This document shows positions 42,530 through 46,021 of a stretch of DNA of 46,021 nt, in pieces. Under the pieces are notes generated by a model. That model made no database searches and was not told the DNA's origin. It saw only the letters and a list, made by a program, of their open reading frames with translations. The translations under genes were made by a program, and so were the position numbers. The stretch is from positions 1 through 46,021 of the forward strand of contig NZ_WFLI01000043.1 in NCBI RefSeq assembly GCF_009208555.1, in the 5' to 3' direction. Within the stretch, counting starts at the first letter, position 1. Each line of letters begins with the position of its first letter. This DNA is from Janthinobacterium violaceinigrum. GTDB lineage: Bacteria > Pseudomonadota > Gammaproteobacteria > Burkholderiales > Burkholderiaceae_D.

Positions 42530-43432
42530 ATGCGGCTGCGTCATATCGAAGTATTTCACGCCATCATGCAAGTTGGCACCATCAGCGGTGCGGCCCAGGT
42601 GCTGCATATCTCGCAGCCGGCCGTGACCAAGGTCTTGCAGCACTGCGAGTTGCAACTGGGCATGCCGCTATTCGAGCGCGTGCGGGGCAAGCTGTATCCG
42701 AAGCCCGAGGCGCACCGTTTGTTTGTCGAGACGGAAAAACTCAACCGCGATTTATTGGGCATCCGCCGCCTGGCAGCCAGCCTGAAGGGCCATGCGGTGG
42801 AAACCATCCGCCTGGTGTCCACGCCGACGATCGCCATCAGCGTCTTGCCGTTCGCCATGACGGAGTGGCGGCGCGACTTTCCCCATACGCGTTGCCAGCT
42901 GGCTACCCACCACACGGGCGAGATCGTTAATACCCTGCGTCTGGGTGAAGCGGACCTGGCCGTGTCGCTGCAAGACCCGCGTCATCCGGGCATCGTGGCC
43001 GAACCGATTGCGCAAGGCGTCATGACGGTGATCGCGCCTGCCGGCACCTGGCATGCGGCCGATTGCGGCACGCCGTTGACGGCGCATGGCCTCAATGGCG
43101 AGCTGATCGGCCATGCGGACAACGATCCGCTGGGCGAACTGGTGGTGGCCGCCTGCGAGGCGCAGGACATTCACCCCGTGTTTTCCACCGTGGTGCAGAC
43201 CTATCAAATTGCCCGTTCCCTGGTGGAAGCGGGCGCCGGCATGGCCGTGGTCGACCCATTCACGGCTGCGTCCGGTTCACCCGAGCGGTTGCAGCGCCGG
43301 CCTTGGGCGCCCACGATACCGATTCAACTGTATTTATTGACGGCGAGCCACTCGCCACTGTCGCATGGCGCGCGGCGCCTGGCCGACAGCATCGGCGTGG
43401 CGGCACGCAATTGCCTGGAAAGAGGAGTCTGA
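42530..43432 (+). CDS. LysR-family transcriptional regulator
   Basis: A 300-residue LysR regulator: N-terminal HTH (LRHIEVFHAIMQVGTISGAAQVLHISQPAVTKVLQHCELQLGMPLFERVRGKLYP, residues 3-57) and a periplasmic-binding-like effector domain from about 90. Its TGA overlaps the ATG of the dipeptidase gene by one base (TGATG), so it is transcribed with that gene rather than divergently, which is less common for LysR proteins. The effector is unknown; D-Ala-D-Ala or an amino acid are possible from context. Confidence 0.9.
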   Translation: MRLRHIEVFHAIMQVGTISGAAQVLHISQPAVTKVLQHCELQLGMPLFERVRGKLYPKPEAHRLFVETEKLNRDLLGIRRLAASLKGHAVETIRLVSTPTIAISVLPFAMTEWRRDFPHTRCQLATHHTGEIVNTLRLGEADLAVSLQDPRHPGIVAEPIAQGVMTVIAPAGTWHAADCGTPLTAHGLNGELIGHADNDPLGELVVAACEAQDIHPVFSTVVQTYQIARSLVEAGAGMAVVDPFTAASGSPERLQRRPWAPTIPIQLYLLTASHSPLSHGARRLADSIGVAARNCLERGV

Positions 43433-44046
43433 TGTCTGTTGCAAGTTTGCAATTGGAAGCGGTCGGCAGCGATCCGCAATTTCGCCACCTGAGCAGCATC
43501 GCTGGCATTGCCATCGATTTGCGCTACGCCACGCCCGACAATTTCGTGGGCCGCGACTTATACAGCCCCATCGATTGCGCCTGGCTGCACCGCGATGCGG
43601 CTGCCGCGCTGGAACAGGCCGTGGCCTGGCTGAGGCAGCATCGCCCCGATCATCATTTATTGGTGCTCGACGCCTTGCGTCCGCAGCGGGTGCAGCAGCA
43701 ATTGTGGGACGCGCTGCAGGGAACGGAGCTGCTTGGCTATATCGCGGAACCGTCGCGCGGTTCGATTCACTCGTTCGGCATGGCGCTCGACATCACCATC
43801 GTGGGCCCCGACGGACAGGAGCTGGATATGGGCACGGGTTTTGACGACCTGAGTGAGCGCTCGCACCCGGCACTGGAGCTGGCTTTGCTGGAAAAGGGGG
43901 AAATTACGGAGGAGCAAGTAGCGCATCGCCGATTGCTGCGCGACGCCATGTTTCAGGCGGGCTTCTTTGGCATCAACAGCGAATGGTGGCATTTCGATTG
44001 CGGCGACCGGGTGCTGGTGCGCCAGACCTACACCCGGGTACTCTGA
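43432..44046 (+). CDS. ddpX: D-Ala-D-Ala dipeptidase (VanX/DdpX type)
   Basis: A 204-residue zinc peptidase of the M15D family. The metal-binding motif SIHSFGMALD (SxHxxGxAxD) and the catalytic EWWHF near the C-terminus are both intact, with IDLRYATPDNFVGRDLY near the start and LDALRPQRVQQQLW holding the conserved Arg. It splits D-Ala-D-Ala, allowing reuse of D-alanine as carbon and energy source; DadA in this window could oxidise the product. Good ribosome site (AGAGGAG). Its stop directly abuts that of the convergent symporter. Confidence 0.94.
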   Translation: MSVASLQLEAVGSDPQFRHLSSIAGIAIDLRYATPDNFVGRDLYSPIDCAWLHRDAAAALEQAVAWLRQHRPDHHLLVLDALRPQRVQQQLWDALQGTELLGYIAEPSRGSIHSFGMALDITIVGPDGQELDMGTGFDDLSERSHPALELALLEKGEITEEQVAHRRLLRDAMFQAGFFGINSEWWHFDCGDRVLVRQTYTRVL

Positions 44047-45426
44047 TCAGAAGACCTGTAAACCTTTCAGCATCACGATCAGGATCAGCACGGGCGAGAC
44101 AAAGCGCAGCAGGAACAGCAGCACATGCGCCAAGGTTTTATTTTGCAACTGGCCGTGATTGCTGATCGCTTCGATGAAATGCTGCTTGCCCCAGGCCCAG
44201 CCTGTAAACAAGGCAATCGCAATGCCGCCCACGGGAAGGAAGATATTCGACGAGACAAAGTCGAACAGATCAAACATATTCAAATTGAACAGCTTGAAAT
44301 CGGCCAGGCTGCTGTTACTGAGGGCGCACACGGAACCGAGCACGGCCAGCAGCAGCATGGTCACGATGGTGGACTTGGTGCGCGTCCAACCGAAGCGTTC
44401 ATGGAAAATTACCACGGGCACTTCCATCAGCGACAGCATCGCGCCCGTGGCGGCCACGGCGGCCAGGATGAAGAACACCACCATCAAAGCTTGTCCCATG
44501 GGAATTTGCGAAAACACGGCGGGGATGGTGATGAACACCAGCGACGGCCCCGCACTGGGGGCGAAGCCAAACGTGAACACAGCGGGAAAGATGGCGATGC
44601 CGGCCAGCATTGATACACCAAGGTCGGCCGCCATCACGCGCAAGGTGGTCACGGGGATATTCTGGTCATCACGGAAATAGCTGCCGTAGGTCATCATCGT
44701 GCCCATGCCGACAGACAATTTGAAGAAGGCCAGGCCCATGGCCGTCAGCACGACGGACGCCGTCAGCTTGGAAAAATCGGGACGGAACAGAAACGCCAGG
44801 CCTTCGCCCGCTTTATCGAGCGACAGGCTGACCGCACAGAGCAGCAACAGCAGCAGGAACAGCAGCGGCATCAGTTTCTTGGCGATCGCTTCGATGCCCT
44901 TGGTTACGCCCAGCATCAAGATGCCGCCAATAAATAGCAGCACGCCCCATTGCCAGAACAGCGATTGCCAAGGATTGCTGATCAGGGAGGCGAAGGCCGC
45001 TTCCGTCACCAGCTTGTCGCTGCTGAGGATGGAGCCGTCGATGGCCTTGGCGATATAGGCAAACACCCAGCCCACCACTTCCGAATAGAACGCGACGATC
45101 AGGAAGGCGGCGACCATGCCGATGACGCCGACCAGCCACCAGGGCTTGCCCTTCGGTGCCAGCTGTTCCATGGTGGAAATCGGATTGACCTTGGCGCGGC
45201 GCCCCAGGGTGATTTCCGCGATCATCACGGGCAGTCCTACTAATAAGGTAGCGAGCAGATAGATGAGCAGGAAGCCGGCGCCGCCATTGGCACCCGTCAG
45301 GTATGGGAATTTCCAGATATTGCCGAGACCGACTGCGGAACCGAGGGTGGCGGCGAGCACGCCGAAGCCAGTGGTAAAGCCAGCTCGTTTCAGGGTCAGG
45401 CCTGATCCTTGAGCTTGTTGTTTCAT
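44047..45426 (-). CDS. NSS-family sodium-dependent symporter
   Basis: About 460 residues with eleven to twelve membrane helices and the SNF signature at the start of the protein: GFGVLAATLGSAVGLGNIWKFPYLTGANGGAGFLLIYLL (helix 1, unwound Gly region, sodium site), and ITLGRRAK after helix 2. The neurotransmitter:sodium symporters of bacteria take up amino acids or indole compounds; the substrate here is unknown. The ATG at 45426 precedes the family core. It converges with ddpX with no bases between the two stops (TGATCA). Confidence 0.92.
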   Translation of the reverse strand: MKQQAQGSGLTLKRAGFTTGFGVLAATLGSAVGLGNIWKFPYLTGANGGAGFLLIYLLATLLVGLPVMIAEITLGRRAKVNPISTMEQLAPKGKPWWLVGVIGMVAAFLIVAFYSEVVGWVFAYIAKAIDGSILSSDKLVTEAAFASLISNPWQSLFWQWGVLLFIGGILMLGVTKGIEAIAKKLMPLLFLLLLLLCAVSLSLDKAGEGLAFLFRPDFSKLTASVVLTAMGLAFFKLSVGMGTMMTYGSYFRDDQNIPVTTLRVMAADLGVSMLAGIAIFPAVFTFGFAPSAGPSLVFITIPAVFSQIPMGQALMVVFFILAAVAATGAMLSLMEVPVVIFHERFGWTRTKSTIVTMLLLAVLGSVCALSNSSLADFKLFNLNMFDLFDFVSSNIFLPVGGIAIALFTGWAWGKQHFIEAISNHGQLQNKTLAHVLLFLLRFVSPVLILIVMLKGLQVF

Positions 45427-45508
45427 GGTGAATCTTCTATGGATGGACGCGGATTTGCGCTGAGGGGGCGAAATTGTAGCAGCTGGCCGCAAATACCCCG
45501 GAAAAGCC

Positions 45509-45537
45509 TTGCTTCTACAGGGGCGCTTTGCTATAGT
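45509..45537 (+). promoter_or_regulatory. Candidate upstream rRNA promoter
   Basis: TTGCTT (45509-45514), 17-bp spacer, TATAGT (45532-45537), followed by a G/C-rich stretch like the discriminator of stringently controlled promoters. Confidence 0.5.
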
Positions 45538-45614
45538 TCGCCTCCCCAACGAGACGCACTAGTTTGCGGCACAAAAGGGACAGTCTTCCGGGGCTGGGTA
45601 GTAAAAAGAAGGAG

Positions 45615-45643
45615 TTGACGATTGTGCTGAAATGCTTCATACT
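45615..45643 (+). promoter_or_regulatory. rRNA operon promoter
   Basis: TTGACG (45615-45620), 17-bp spacer, CATACT (45638-45643), with an A-rich tract just upstream (AAAAAGAA) that may act as UP element. About 270 bases before 16S. Confidence 0.7.
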
Positions 45644-45705
45644 CTTCCTTCTTCGCAGCTGACAAACACAACGCTTTGTCGATAGCGCGAAAGCAGTAAC
45701 CGAAT

Positions 45706-45912
45706 ACAGTTCTTTAACAATTAACAGTCGATAAGTGTGGACATTTGATGTCAGTGCAGCAGCGATCTTCGGATTGCTGTAATACTTAAAATATCAAATG
45801 TTCACAAGAAATAATGAAATAGGATACTTCTTCGGAAGTAGCCTGTCAGTTTTTTGAGTGAGCGACCCATCAGCAATGATGGTGCCGGTAAAACGGCAAA
45901 GTAACAGAGATT
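45706..45912 (+). promoter_or_regulatory. rRNA leader: boxA-like site and processing stems
   Basis: TTCTTTAACAA (45711-45721) resembles boxA, where the Nus antitermination complex loads. GTGGACATTTGAT (45738-45750) pairs with ATCAAATGTTCAC (45794-45806), one G-U, enclosing a smaller TTCG-loop hairpin. The stretch 45427-45912 carries no gene besides these promoter and leader signals. Confidence 0.7.
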
Positions 45913-46021
45913 AAACTGAAGAGTTTGATCCTGGCTCAGATTGAACGCTGGCGGCATGCCTTACACATGCAAGTCGAACGGCAGCACGGAGCTTGCTCTG
46001 GTGGCGAGTGGCGAACGGGTG
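45913..46021 (+). rRNA. 16S ribosomal RNA, 5' end (partial)
   Basis: The universal 5' segment AGAGTTTGATCCTGGCTCAG begins at 45919; the mature end should be near 45913. GATTGAACGCTGGCGGCATGCC is the betaproteobacterial form, and the short V1 loop CAGCACGGAGCTTGCTCTGGTG suits Oxalobacteraceae. The gene continues past the window. Confidence 0.98.

Overview
The window is GC-rich chromosomal DNA from a betaproteobacterium. The start of a 16S rRNA gene at the right edge and the gene content fit Burkholderiales, family Oxalobacteraceae (Janthinobacterium, Duganella or Massilia type). The genus is an inference from remembered 16S and gene order, not from a search. Genes are dense, mostly housekeeping, and nearly all intact. 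There is no phage, insertion sequence or CRISPR array.

Layout. 1-365: tail of an unknown low-complexity protein, then a strongly folded non-coding stretch ending in a good terminator. 491-5404: ybeD, a Bcr/CflA-type efflux pump with a divergent MocR-type regulator, then lipB-lipA for lipoate. 5549-10730: ung, a Fur-type divergent iron-uptake locus (TonB-dependent receptor plus small membrane protein; PepSY protein), and a hotdog thioesterase. 10796-13502: ECF sigma/anti-sigma pair, a TlpA-like thioredoxin and dolP. 13495-16806: the yraL-M-N-O-P block known from E. coli (rsmI, lpoA, yraN, diaA, dolP). 16812-18515: a HEPN/MNT toxin-antitoxin pair with an unusual palindromic promoter and a TonB-like orphan, next to tRNA-Pro.

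18863-31616 is a run of eleven genes on the minus strand: dadA, ychJ, liuB, liuC, bioA-bioF-bioD-bioB, liuD, a ghrA-like gene and hmgL. The complete bioAFDB block sits between genes of the leucine/isovalerate pathway, whose methylcrotonyl-CoA carboxylase needs biotin. 31737-44046 is a cell-wall salvage region: a serine hydrolase, a GntR/UTRA regulator, murQ, an AmpG-like permease, DigH-like glycosidase, MurK-like kinase, AmiD-like lipoprotein amidase, a LysR regulator and a VanX/DdpX-type dipeptidase. A secreted NTF2/DJ-1 fusion protein and a membrane AraC regulator are wedged between the GntR gene and murQ. 44047-45426 is a sodium:neurotransmitter-type symporter, followed by the rRNA promoter and leader and the first ~109 bases of 16S rRNA.

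The most novel-looking signals are the double palindrome that forms the spacer and start site of the HEPN/MNT promoter (apparently a leaderless, self-repressed transcript), the bio-in-liu arrangement, the folded RNA at 220-365, and an in-frame 32-bp palindrome inside ychJ.
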